A stretch of DNA of 56,994 bases from Phycisphaeraceae bacterium (GTDB lineage: Bacteria > Planctomycetota > Phycisphaerae > Phycisphaerales > UBA1924). The position numbers were made by a program, and so were the translations under genes. Shown here piece by piece: positions 33,101-41,005 of this stretch. Each line of letters opens with the position of its first letter. Positions within the stretch are counted from its first letter, which is position 1. The notes beneath the pieces are model-generated. The model was not told the origin of the DNA, made no database searches, and was given only the letters and a program-made list of their open reading frames with translations. The stretch spans positions 1 to 56,994 of the forward strand of contig RECQ01000039.1 of NCBI GenBank assembly GCA_007693965.1, read 5' to 3'.

Positions 33101-33892
33101 TCACCCGGGATAGGTGCAACTGGTCTTCTCGGTCTCCCAGACTGTGACGCTCTGCAGCGTGGCGCCGTCTCCCGCGGATGACACCGCCGGCGCCAGCCGC
33201 TCGTAGACCACACGCGCGATGTGCTCGACCGACGGGTTCAGCGCCTTGAACTCGGGGACATCGATGTTCAGATGTTTGTGGTCGAGATGGCGCACCACGG
33301 TTTCGTCGGTGATGCGTTCCAGGTCGGCCAAGGCGAATCGCTGGCGCCCTTCTGCGTCGAGCGGAACGCTCACCACCGGCTCGACCTGGTAGTTGTGGCC
33401 GTGGCCGTGGGGGTTGTTGCACTTGCCGAAGAGGCGATGGTTTTCCTCGTCGGTGAGCGTGTCGACGTGCAGGCGATGCGACGCCGCGAACTCGAACCGC
33501 TGTCTCAACAGAACACGATTTTCCATATCTCGCTCCAGCTCGACACTGTATGTGGGAGTGAGTCGCCAGCGCAGGCGCGCGACGCGGCCGCCGAGGGCCT
33601 CGTCCAGCTCCTGGTGGATGGCGGGGAGCAGCTCGCCGGGCTCGGGCGTCGGGGGCGCGGCGCAGACTCCGGTGATGAGATCGACCACGCGCGTGCGCAC
33701 GGCGCGGTCCACGTCCTTGATGTCCACCGAGTAGCCGGTGACGGGGTCCGCCTCGCCGCGGCAGACGACGTCCAGCTCGTAGTGGCGCCCGAGGCCGCGC
33801 ATGGCCGGGTGGCCGGCGAAGCTGTTGGCGACGGCGCCTGCGACGGGCTGATCGTTGATGGCGAAGCGGACGGTCCGCGAGAGCGTGAGCAT
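33101..33892 (-). CDS. queD: Two-domain 6-carboxytetrahydropterin synthase / PTPS-like protein
   Basis: Makes 6-carboxytetrahydropterin for queuosine (QueD) or, in related proteins, pyruvoyltetrahydropterin. The 263 residues are two PTPS-like halves. The C-terminal half (about 130-263) has the complete site: zinc His139 (FAASHRL), His164 and His166 in CNNPHGHGHNY with Cys158, His205 in HLDHKHLN and Glu253 (VWETEK). The N-terminal half (3-128) has the same start-and-turn pattern (SFAGHPA...GLGRHYELDV, DIKDVDRAV) but has lost both HGH ligands (Leu, Arg). The CNNPHGHGHNY form resembles eukaryotic-type PTPS. The start at ATG 33892 is supported by TACCAT 6 bases upstream. QueD is preferred because queC is adjacent. 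Confidence 0.88.
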   Translation of the reverse strand: MLTLSRTVRFAINDQPVAGAVANSFAGHPAMRGLGRHYELDVVCRGEADPVTGYSVDIKDVDRAVRTRVVDLITGVCAAPPTPEPGELLPAIHQELDEALGGRVARLRWRLTPTYSVELERDMENRVLLRQRFEFAASHRLHVDTLTDEENHRLFGKCNNPHGHGHNYQVEPVVSVPLDAEGRQRFALADLERITDETVVRHLDHKHLNIDVPEFKALNPSVEHIARVVYERLAPAVSSAGDGATLQSVTVWETEKTSCTYPG

Positions 33893-33898
33893 CCGGTG

Positions 33899-33904
33899 AT
33901 GGTA
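33899..33904 (-). promoter_or_regulatory. -10-like box of queD, leaderless spacing
   Basis: TACCAT on the minus strand, 6 bases before ATG 33892. Confidence 0.4.
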
Positions 33905-34049
33905 GCGCTTCTGTGGTCCGAGGCGGGTAGAGTTGATTCGGAATCCGGCGGGCCGGATCGCACGAATAATGCGCCGGGATCTTCCCACGCTTCCTCAACC
34001 GCCAGAACCCGCGGCGCCCTTCGCTGGCGCGCCCTTCAGGAGAGAGACC

Positions 34050-34655
34050 ATGCCCGGACTGCTTCAATCGCTCGCGTTCATCGCCACCGCGCTCGGCGCC
34101 GCGGCGCTGTTGGTTTTTTCGCAGCCCGGCGTCGCGGCGGACGCCGACGGGGCGTCGAAGAGCGCCGACCCCGCCTATGTCCTGGGCTTCACGATGGACA
34201 GGATCGACGGCGAGCCGCAGAAGCTGAGCGAGTATGAGGGGAAGGTCCTCATGATTGTGAACGTGGCGAGCCGCTGCGGCATGACGCCGCAGTACAAGGC
34301 GCTGCAGGAGCTCTACGAGAAGCACGCCGAGCGCGGGCTGGTGGTGCTGGGCTTCCCCGCCAACAACTTCATGGGCCAGGAGCCGGGGACGAACGAGGAG
34401 ATCGCCGAGTTCTGCGAGCGGAACTACGGCGTGACCTTCCCGATGTTCTCGAAGATCAGCGTGAAGGGGCGCGACATGCATCCGCTCTACCAGCGACTGA
34501 CCTCGCAGCCGGCGCCGATCGGCGGGAACGTGAGCTGGAACTTCCAGAAGTACATCGTGGACCGCAGCGGCCGCGTTGTCGCCATGTTCGGCCCGCGAAC
34601 GCGGCCGGACGATCCGAAGATCGTCGAGTTGATTGAGAAACTGCTGGGGTCTTAG
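34050..34655 (+). CDS. Exported glutathione peroxidase-like protein
   Basis: Thiol peroxidase, 201 residues, exported: a hydrophobic leader (LLQSLAFIATALGAAALLVF) ends near VAADA. The peroxidatic residue is Cys76 in NVASRCGMTPQY, with no selenocysteine codon. LGFPANNFMGQEPG holds Asn where the classical tetrad has Gln, and WNFQKYIVDRSG supplies the Trp-Asn pair. Most bacterial homologues use thioredoxin rather than glutathione; the envelope location here would need a periplasmic donor, for which dsbD in this window is a candidate (inference). CAGGAGAGAG precedes ATG 34050. Confidence 0.93.
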   Translation: MPGLLQSLAFIATALGAAALLVFSQPGVAADADGASKSADPAYVLGFTMDRIDGEPQKLSEYEGKVLMIVNVASRCGMTPQYKALQELYEKHAERGLVVLGFPANNFMGQEPGTNEEIAEFCERNYGVTFPMFSKISVKGRDMHPLYQRLTSQPAPIGGNVSWNFQKYIVDRSGRVVAMFGPRTRPDDPKIVELIEKLLGS

Positions 34656-34707
34656 AACAGAGTCATGAACTCTGAGGTCGCAGAGAGTCGCAGAGGAGAG
34701 ATGTGAA

Positions 34708-34893
34708 CACGGAGTAAAACGGAGTGATACGGAGGGATACGGAGTCGGAGTAGTAGAAGAGGAGTGATTGCAGTGTGTATTGCCGTCAGAGAGTAGAACG
34801 ACTCAGTAAGGCTGCGAAGATCACACTTCAGATACTTCCGAACAACACAATCTCAAACACCCTCTTCCTCCGAGTCACTCCGCGGCCTCCGAG
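34708..34893. repeat. Low-complexity ACGGAG repeats between convergent genes
   Basis: At 34708-34750 a 7-11-base unit (ACGGAGT / ACGGAGTGATA) recurs about five times, and near 34868-34893 the complementary CTCCGAGTCACTCCG form appears, so the region can fold on itself. It fills the 239-base gap between the convergent peroxidase and yebC ends and may act as a terminator. Confidence 0.65.
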
Positions 34894-34894
34894 T

Positions 34895-35644
34895 TCACCC
34901 CAGCTCCGCCAGCTCTTCATCGGGAATGTCAAAGTTGGCATAGACCTTCTGCACATCGTCGTTGTCTTCGAGGGCTTCGTAGAGGGCGAGGACGCGTTTG
35001 GCGTCGCCGCCGCGGACTTCGACGGTGTTGTTCGGCTCCATCGTGATCGATGCGCTCGCGGCCTCGACGCCCGCGTTGTCGATGGCTTCCTTCACGGTGA
35101 GGAAGTCCGCCGGCGCGGTGGTGATGGTCCAGGTGTCGCCGTCCAGGGCGGCGTCCTCGGCGCCGGCCTCGATGGCCAGATCCATCATGCGCTCCTCGTC
35201 GGGCGCCTTGTCTTTTTCAATGGTGATGACGCCCTTCTGCTCGAACATGTAGCTGACGCAGCCGGTGGCGCCGAGGTTGCCGCCGTACTTGCCGAAGATG
35301 AGGCGCATCTCGGGGGCGGTGCGATTGCGGTTGTCAGTGAGGCAATCGACGATGACGGCGACGCCGCCGGGGCCGTAGCCCTCGTAGCGGACGTCTTCAT
35401 ACGACTCGCCATCCAGCTCGCCCGCGCCCTTCTTGACGGCGCGTTCGATGGTGTCCTTGGGCATGTTGGCGGCCTTGGCCTCCTCGATGGCGTATCGGAG
35501 GGTGAGGTTGGCCGCGGGGTCGCCGCCGCCGTTTTTGGCGGCGACGATGATGGCGCGAGAGCACTTGCTCCAGAGCTTGCCGCGCTGGGCGTCGACGCGG
35601 GCCTTGCGGTGCTTGATGTTCGCCCATTTGCTGTGTCCGGCCAT
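34895..35644 (-). CDS. yebC: YebC/PmpR family protein
   Basis: A 249-residue cytoplasmic protein with the family start MAGHSKWANIKHRKARVDAQ and the blocks MPKDTIERAVKKGAGELDGE, YEGYGPGGVAVIVDCLTDNR, NRTAPEMRLIFGKYGGNLGA and TGCVSYMFEQKG. Long annotated as a transcriptional regulator, the family has recently been linked to relief of ribosome stalling at proline-rich sequences; the translation operon it belongs to here fits that. The start is fixed by MAGHSKW, 4 bases after the stop of the TPR gene; the frame extends a little further upstream without support. Confidence 0.97.
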   Translation of the reverse strand: MAGHSKWANIKHRKARVDAQRGKLWSKCSRAIIVAAKNGGGDPAANLTLRYAIEEAKAANMPKDTIERAVKKGAGELDGESYEDVRYEGYGPGGVAVIVDCLTDNRNRTAPEMRLIFGKYGGNLGATGCVSYMFEQKGVITIEKDKAPDEERMMDLAIEAGAEDAALDGDTWTITTAPADFLTVKEAIDNAGVEAASASITMEPNNTVEVRGGDAKRVLALYEALEDNDDVQKVYANFDIPDEELAELG

Positions 35645-35648
35645 TCGT

Positions 35649-38600
35649 TCAGCGACCCTCTCTGTCGGACCGGACTGCAGCGCCGGCGCCGTTGCCATTC
35701 ATCTCGTGAAACTCTTCCGCTGTCGGCGCGATCGCCGGCTCCTCACCTGCCTCCAGCGCATCAATCTTGGCGTCGACGGACTCAGCCAGTTCGCGGAACT
35801 CCTCATCTGCGATGGTCTGGTTGACCCGCAGCGCCTCCAGATGCGTCTGCGAGGCGCGCCACAGGGCCTCCGCCTCCTCCCGTTCGCCCACGCGCCACAG
35901 CGCATCGGCCAGATGGTCGGTAATGATCGCCTGCCCGTAGCTTCGCACCGGACTTGGCGGCTGCTTTTCGATAAGCGCTGTGGACTTTCGCAGCAGTGAG
36001 ATCGCGCCCTCACGCACCACATCGCCATTCGCATCGACTTCATCGTGGAAGACGCCGAGCTTGTAGCGGACCCAGCCGATCGAATCCACGACGTTGTATT
36101 CGTCCGGCTCCTCCTGGTAGGCGATCTGGAGCATGCGGTAGGCCTCGTCCAGGTCTTCGTACCGCTCGGTCATGCGATAGCCGAGATTGTTGTTCGCCAT
36201 CGGATGCGTCGGATCGATCCGCAGCGCCACGCGATACACCTCGTCGGCGTCGTCGGCCATGCCCTCGAAACTGTATGACTGCGCGAAGTTGTAGAGAAGC
36301 TCCGCGGTCGCACGGGGCTCTCCCAGGCGCGACCGGGGGGCGCGCGAGTTTATCCGGATCAACTCATCGCCGAGGCCGGCGTCAGAGATGGCGCGGGCGG
36401 CGCGTTCAATCGAAGGTATGTCGCGGAGATATGCGGCCAGCTTCAGCCAGGTATCCAGGATTGCCGCGTTCGGCGACTCAACGCCCTGCACGCGCCCCTC
36501 CAGCAGACGCAGCGCGTCTTCAGCCCGTTCACTTTCACCCAGCAGGCCGATCGCGAAGTTGGTGATGTTGTCAGCCTGGTCGCCGTGCTGGCGCACGGCG
36601 CGGTTCAGGGCCCGGCTCATGCGTTCGACCGGGGCGCCGATGGCGGAGAGCAGCCGCAGGAGGTCCGCGTGCAGCGTGAGTTCGCCAGGGGAGAGCTTGC
36701 CGAGCGCCCGGTCGAGAATAGCGGCGCCCTGCATCGGATCCAGATCTTCAGCCAGGGCGCTGCGTGCGAAGAAGTTGGCGAGCTGCGCCAATGGTTTGGC
36801 GTCGTCTTCCTGAACAGCTCCATCGCCACGCAATCCAGTCAGCAGCGCTTCGGCGGCGCTTTCAATGTCGTCGCGCCGGATGAGAATTTCGGCGAGCTCC
36901 ATGGCGCCACGGATGGAATCGGGCGTCCCGGAGCGCTCCATGCGGCGAAGAGCCATCGCGTCGGCCTGGTCGACATCGCCGATCACTTCGCGCAATACAG
37001 CTTCGAGGCGGCGCATGGCGGCGAGGTCGTTCGGGCGCATCTCGAGCCAGTCGCGCAGCGTCTGGGCGGACTCCTCGCCTTTGCCGCGGGCGGCGAGAAC
37101 GCGGGCCAGCTCAAGCCGCGGCGCCGCATCGGTGGGTCGCTGTTCGACCTTCTCCTTCAGCCACTGCTCGGCCCGTTCCTCAGAGCCGGTGCGCATCCAC
37201 AGGATCACCAGCAGCTCGATCACCGACTTGGAGGGGTCGTCCTCCGCGAGGCTGACAAGCTCGCGTTCGGCCTGGTCGAACTGACCGGCGCGCACGAGAT
37301 CCTGAGCCCGCAGCCAGCGCAGCGTGCGGCTGGAGGGCACCGCGGTCCGGAGCCGTCGCACCGTGTCGGTGAGCCGGCGCTGATCAGCGAGCTGTCCGCC
37401 AGGTCCGTGCAGGCTGATGAGAAATCCGTATGCCTCCTCCAGCGTGGGATCGAGCTCGACAGCGCGCTCGCTCAGACGCCGGGCTTCGCCCCATCGCTCC
37501 ATGGTCTGCGAGATTTCAGCGGCCCGCAGGAAGATGGTGGCGCGGCGGATGGCGCCCAGCGGCGCCTCATCGTCAAGCAGCGGCTCGATTCGCTCGAGCG
37601 CTTCGGCGTGGCGACCGAGCGATTGCAGCAGGATCGCCGACGCATAGCGCAACTCGGCGTCTTCGCCGATGTCGAGGTCTTCGAGCAGCTCCAGCGCTTC
37701 GGTTCGGCGTCCGTCCTGCGCCAGTGTGCGCGCGAGGGCCGCGACCGCCGGCGCGAAATCCGGCCTCGATGCGATCAGTCGGCGCAGTTCGGCTGAGGCG
37801 GCGTCGACATCGCCGGTGATCTCGTGCAGTCTGGCGAGCAGGAGCGAGCCTGCATCGGCGTCGGCGCCGCGGAGGCGCAGGGTTGGATAGGTCTCGATCA
37901 GCAGTTCGGCGGAGGGGGGCAAGCGGAGCAGGGCCGCGGCGTAGCGGGATGTCTCCAGCGGCGCCGCCTGAACGAGCTGGATGGTCTGCCGCAGCAGGCC
38001 GGCGACATCATCGGGGTCGAGACGCCGGTACAGATCGGCGAGCGCGCTTTCGTCCGCCGGCGCCTTCGCCAGTCGGTCGCGCAGAATGTCGAGGGCACGA
38101 TCAGAGGAGAGCGCGGCGGCGCGGGCCCGGGCCAGACGTCCGGAGGCGAGGAGGCGCTCCTCTTCAGGCAGCGACGCCTCGACCTCCGCGATCGCACTCG
38201 CCAGCGCTTCGCGGATCGCCGATGAGCCGCCATGCTGCGACAGATACTCGATCAGGCGCATGTGCCGGTCTTCAACCTGGCCGCGTGCGGAGATGATTTC
38301 ACCGAGCACAGCCATCGCGGCGACCGCGGGACGGCCCAACTGCATCGCGGCGTTCACGCGACGCGGCGCGATGGCGCCGGGGTCGAGCGTGGGGAGCGAC
38401 GCGGCGTTGTCATAGGCTTCGAGCGCTTCATCATGGCGGCCCAGGCGCGTTGCGGCGTCGCCGATTTCGCGCCAGGCGTCCCCGCGATCACGGTACACCT
38501 CCGCCAGTTCACTCCGGTAGATCGTCGGATCGCCATAGCGATCGGGCAGGTCCGCCGCGATGGCGAGCGCCTCGACGCCGGCGCTTATGAAACCCAGCTC

Positions 38601-39344
38601 GAGCAGCGCCCGGCCGAGCCCGAGCGAGATGATGTGGCGCAAGGCGGGATCCTGCCCCTCGTGCTTCAGCCACGCCCGCGACAGCAGCGACGCCGCATCA
38701 GCGTGCTGTCTGCGGTCGAGCGTCGCCAGGCCGACCTGCACCAGGCTGCGCATGTCCTCTGGGTCGCGGCGCAGCGCCTCGCGATACGACGCAACCGCCA
38801 TCAGGCGATCGCCCATGATCGCGTACGCATCGCCCAGCTCACGCCACGGCGCCGCGGCGTCGGGGTCCAGTCGGACCACTTCCTCAAGCTCGGCGACGGC
38901 GGAGCGCAGATCGCCGGAGAGCCGGTGCTCGCGGGCGGCGACGTATCGGCGCAGCGCTTCGGGCGGGGCGATGGAATCGACTTTCTCGTGCGTTTCGTCG
39001 ATCACCAGGGGCGTCGTGTTTCGCTGCGCCGCCAGGTTCGCCACCACATCGCTGAGCGAGCGATGCGCATCGGCGTCGGCTTCATCAACCGGGGAGAGCA
39101 GCGCCGAATCGACACCAGGGGGCGCCGGCGCCTCGCGGGCGCGAGACGACGGTCGCGAAGCCTCTCGCTGGGCGAGCACCTCGAGCTGGCGACCGAAACG
39201 CGTCTGCGATGGATCCGTGGAGGATTCTGAAGTTGTGGTGGAAGCGCAGCCGCAGAGCAAGACCGCCGCGGCGAGGCTGATCGTCGCCGCCATGATCGGG
39301 GCGATGGTTCGTTCACGCCGGCGAGTTCGATGGACGCATCTCAT
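35649..39344 (-). CDS. Giant TPR lipoprotein
   Basis: A 1231-residue envelope protein. A leader after a basic N terminus ends in AAAVLLCGCAS, a lipobox near residue 35, so the protein is probably anchored to a membrane. From about 130 onward it is an array of TPR-like helix pairs (YVAAREHRLSGDLRSAVAEL, AAPWRELGDAYAIMGDRLMA, DEALEAYDNAASLP, and the C-terminal PTHPMANNNLGYRMTERYED), with degenerate units in the middle. It could scaffold an envelope complex. ATG 39344 is chosen because TAGAGT lies 6 bases upstream; a GTG two codons earlier is in frame. It lies 51 bases after the HhH gene and 4 bases before yebC, so it has its own promoter inside the translation operon. Confidence 0.88.
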   Translation of the reverse strand: MRCVHRTRRRERTIAPIMAATISLAAAVLLCGCASTTTSESSTDPSQTRFGRQLEVLAQREASRPSSRAREAPAPPGVDSALLSPVDEADADAHRSLSDVVANLAAQRNTTPLVIDETHEKVDSIAPPEALRRYVAAREHRLSGDLRSAVAELEEVVRLDPDAAAPWRELGDAYAIMGDRLMAVASYREALRRDPEDMRSLVQVGLATLDRRQHADAASLLSRAWLKHEGQDPALRHIISLGLGRALLELGFISAGVEALAIAADLPDRYGDPTIYRSELAEVYRDRGDAWREIGDAATRLGRHDEALEAYDNAASLPTLDPGAIAPRRVNAAMQLGRPAVAAMAVLGEIISARGQVEDRHMRLIEYLSQHGGSSAIREALASAIAEVEASLPEEERLLASGRLARARAAALSSDRALDILRDRLAKAPADESALADLYRRLDPDDVAGLLRQTIQLVQAAPLETSRYAAALLRLPPSAELLIETYPTLRLRGADADAGSLLLARLHEITGDVDAASAELRRLIASRPDFAPAVAALARTLAQDGRRTEALELLEDLDIGEDAELRYASAILLQSLGRHAEALERIEPLLDDEAPLGAIRRATIFLRAAEISQTMERWGEARRLSERAVELDPTLEEAYGFLISLHGPGGQLADQRRLTDTVRRLRTAVPSSRTLRWLRAQDLVRAGQFDQAERELVSLAEDDPSKSVIELLVILWMRTGSEERAEQWLKEKVEQRPTDAAPRLELARVLAARGKGEESAQTLRDWLEMRPNDLAAMRRLEAVLREVIGDVDQADAMALRRMERSGTPDSIRGAMELAEILIRRDDIESAAEALLTGLRGDGAVQEDDAKPLAQLANFFARSALAEDLDPMQGAAILDRALGKLSPGELTLHADLLRLLSAIGAPVERMSRALNRAVRQHGDQADNITNFAIGLLGESERAEDALRLLEGRVQGVESPNAAILDTWLKLAAYLRDIPSIERAARAISDAGLGDELIRINSRAPRSRLGEPRATAELLYNFAQSYSFEGMADDADEVYRVALRIDPTHPMANNNLGYRMTERYEDLDEAYRMLQIAYQEEPDEYNVVDSIGWVRYKLGVFHDEVDANGDVVREGAISLLRKSTALIEKQPPSPVRSYGQAIITDHLADALWRVGEREEAEALWRASQTHLEALRVNQTIADEEFRELAESVDAKIDALEAGEEPAIAPTAEEFHEMNGNGAGAAVRSDREGR

Positions 39345-39350
39345 GGGCAC

Positions 39351-39356
39351 ACTCTA
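39351..39356 (-). promoter_or_regulatory. -10-like box of the TPR lipoprotein gene, leaderless spacing
   Basis: TAGAGT on the minus strand, 6 bases (GTGCCC) before ATG 39344. It lies just after the preceding gene of the operon, so it would be an internal promoter. Confidence 0.45.
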
Positions 39357-39395
39357 GGGGGATCGTCGCGGGCATTCCCCGTGTGGTCGGCGCGA

Positions 39396-40136
39396 TCAGG
39401 ACTTCTTGCGGGGCCCTCTGGCGGATCGTGTGGATGTTTTCCGCGCAGCTCCGGTGGAGCGCGATCGCGTTGCGCCTGTAGGGGCGGCGCCCGTCACCGC
39501 CGCGGGGTTCACCACGGCGGGCGAGAACTCTTCGGACCAGGACTGGAGCACCAGATGGGCCTCCAGCGCGTCGGCGGCCTTGATCTGGCGTTCCAGGATG
39601 GAGGCGCCCTTCTCCAGCGTGGCGTCCTCGGGCAGGGCGCCGACGGAGATGAGGGCGCCGAGCAGACGCTCATCAATGGGGACGGCGTGGCCTCCGAGGC
39701 CGATGAGCATGACGCGGGCGGAGACATACTGCGGCACGCCGTCGAGCGACTCGACCATCTGGCGGGCTTCGCGCTTGTTCATCTTCTTGAGCGGTTCGAG
39801 GGTGACGGCGTGTTCGCGCTTGTAGATATCGTTGAGGGCGGCGCGGAGCCGCATGGCGCGCTCCTCGACGCGCGGGTAGCGCTCACCGAGGATGGCGACG
39901 ATTTCGTCGAAGAGGCAGATGCGCAGCTCGTTCATATCAACGACCGCCGACTGAACCCGCTTCCACGCAAGGTCCGCCTTGGCCGTCGACGCCTCCCAGA
40001 GCAGGAAAGAATAGACGAGCTGATGCGTCGGATCGTCCAGGAAGGGCTGGCCGTCTGCGGCGACTTTCAGCTTGGCGCGGAGATGCTTCAGGAGCTCCTG
40101 CAGTTTCTCTGTGTGGTTGATCGCGCTGGTGGTCAC
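39396..40136 (-). CDS. HhH-GPD-like protein without the catalytic Lys
   Basis: A 246-residue protein, probably DNA- or RNA-binding. The helical order resembles the endonuclease III/HhH-GPD fold: PTHQLVYSFLLWEAS at 36-50, then an HhH-like LEPLKKMNKREARQMVESLD and GVPQYVSARVMLIGLGGHAV followed by PIDERLLGALISVG. Asp155 corresponds to the conserved catalytic Asp, but the glycosylase Lys of the GVGRKTA motif is absent and there is no C-terminal iron-sulfur Cys cluster. A basic Ser/Thr/Arg/Lys tail closes the protein. The start GTG 40136 overlaps the rbfA stop as GTGA, so translation is coupled. The fold call is a pattern reading and should be tested by structure prediction. Confidence 0.7.
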   Translation of the reverse strand: MTTSAINHTEKLQELLKHLRAKLKVAADGQPFLDDPTHQLVYSFLLWEASTAKADLAWKRVQSAVVDMNELRICLFDEIVAILGERYPRVEERAMRLRAALNDIYKREHAVTLEPLKKMNKREARQMVESLDGVPQYVSARVMLIGLGGHAVPIDERLLGALISVGALPEDATLEKGASILERQIKAADALEAHLVLQSWSEEFSPAVVNPAAVTGAAPTGATRSRSTGAARKTSTRSARGPRKKS

Positions 40137-40558
40137 GTCGGCTCCTCGGGTGATTTTTCGATTGTTTTGTCGTGGTCCGCGCTCCCGTCCTCCTCGCCGG
40201 CTTCATCGAGCGGCTTGAGGCCCGCCGTGGCCTCGGAGATGGCGCGGAAAATGGCGGCCTGCTCCTTGATCGTCCGGTCGAGCCGGAAGCGAATCTCGGG
40301 CGTGCGCGACAGGTCCAGCATGTCGCTGACCTGGTGACGAATGTGTCTGGACGCGCTGGTGAGGCCGTGCATGGTCAACTTCTCCGCCGATTCGGGCATG
40401 ATGGAGACGCTGACCGTCGCCACCTTCAGATCCGGCGAGACCTTGACCTCGGTGACGGTGATGGTTCCGGAGATGCGCGGATCGGAGAGACCGCGGGTGA
40501 GGAGAGTCTGCACGCCGCGGTGCAGCGTGGAGGCGAGTTGTTCGCACCGGCGGCTCAT
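40133..40558 (-). CDS. rbfA: Ribosome-binding factor A
   Basis: Late-stage 30S maturation factor. The 141 residues have the KH-like fold with RCEQLASTLHRGVQTLLTRG, DPRISGTITVTEVKVSPDLK, VATVSVSIMP and the C-terminal TPEIRFRLDRTIKEQAAIF. An acidic tail of about 25 residues (EAGEEDGSADHDKTIEK) extends it. The ATG overlaps the ylxP stop (ATGA), and the downstream HhH gene overlaps its own stop (GTGA), so three genes are translationally coupled. Confidence 0.96.
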   Translation of the reverse strand: MSRRCEQLASTLHRGVQTLLTRGLSDPRISGTITVTEVKVSPDLKVATVSVSIMPESAEKLTMHGLTSASRHIRHQVSDMLDLSRTPEIRFRLDRTIKEQAAIFRAISEATAGLKPLDEAGEEDGSADHDKTIEKSPEEPT

Positions 40559-40953
40559 CGGTCGGACTCCTCGATCTCGTCACCGATGTGCTTGTCGATG
40601 TCGCCGAAGATCGCCGCGGCTTCGGGCATCTCGTCGTCAACGCCGACCGTTTCCGGATCAACCTGCGAGCCGTGCAACACCTGGCGAGAGACATGACTCA
40701 GCTCGGCGTCGTGCAGTGAGCGCAGCTTGTGGATGATCTTGTCCATCACGGTTCCGATCTGGGCCGCCGAGTTCGACACCATGACGAGCCCCATCACGGC
40801 GACAACGGGGCTGTCCAGCGCGCTCACCTCGGCGATCGAGACCATGTGCTCGCGGTGCAGGCGATCCTTCACCGAACGGATCACACGGCGCTTGTCCTTC
40901 AGCGACGTCGATCCGTGGATGAGCAACTCGAACTGGAGCACGCCGATGAGCAT
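40555..40953 (-). CDS. ylxP: YlxP-like DUF503 protein
   Basis: A 132-residue DUF503 protein. The family core is MLIGVLQFELLIHGSTSLKD KRRVIRSVKDRLHREHMVSI with AEVSALDSPVVAVMGLVMVS and HVSRQVLHGS at the end of the fold. YlxP genes accompany infB and rbfA in many bacteria and have been tied to ribosome assembly. It lies 52 bases downstream of infB, after a short hairpin, and overlaps rbfA. Confidence 0.93.
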   Translation of the reverse strand: MLIGVLQFELLIHGSTSLKDKRRVIRSVKDRLHREHMVSIAEVSALDSPVVAVMGLVMVSNSAAQIGTVMDKIIHKLRSLHDAELSHVSRQVLHGSQVDPETVGVDDEMPEAAAIFGDIDKHIGDEIEESDR

Positions 40954-40980
40954 GAGCAGCGCCCGAACGCGTTGAGTCGC

Positions 40981-40998
40981 GCGGCGCCACGGCGCCGC
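40981..40998 (-). other. Hairpin between infB and ylxP
   Basis: GCGGCGCC-AC-GGCGCCGC, an 8-bp perfect stem, 7 bases after the infB stop. There is no T tract. It may modulate read-through or protect the infB mRNA end. Confidence 0.4.
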
Positions 40999-41005
40999 GG
41001 AGGAG

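Noticed and set aside
34050-34655. Selenocysteine in the glutathione peroxidase
   Set aside because: The active-site codon is TGC (Cys) and no SECIS-like element was needed.
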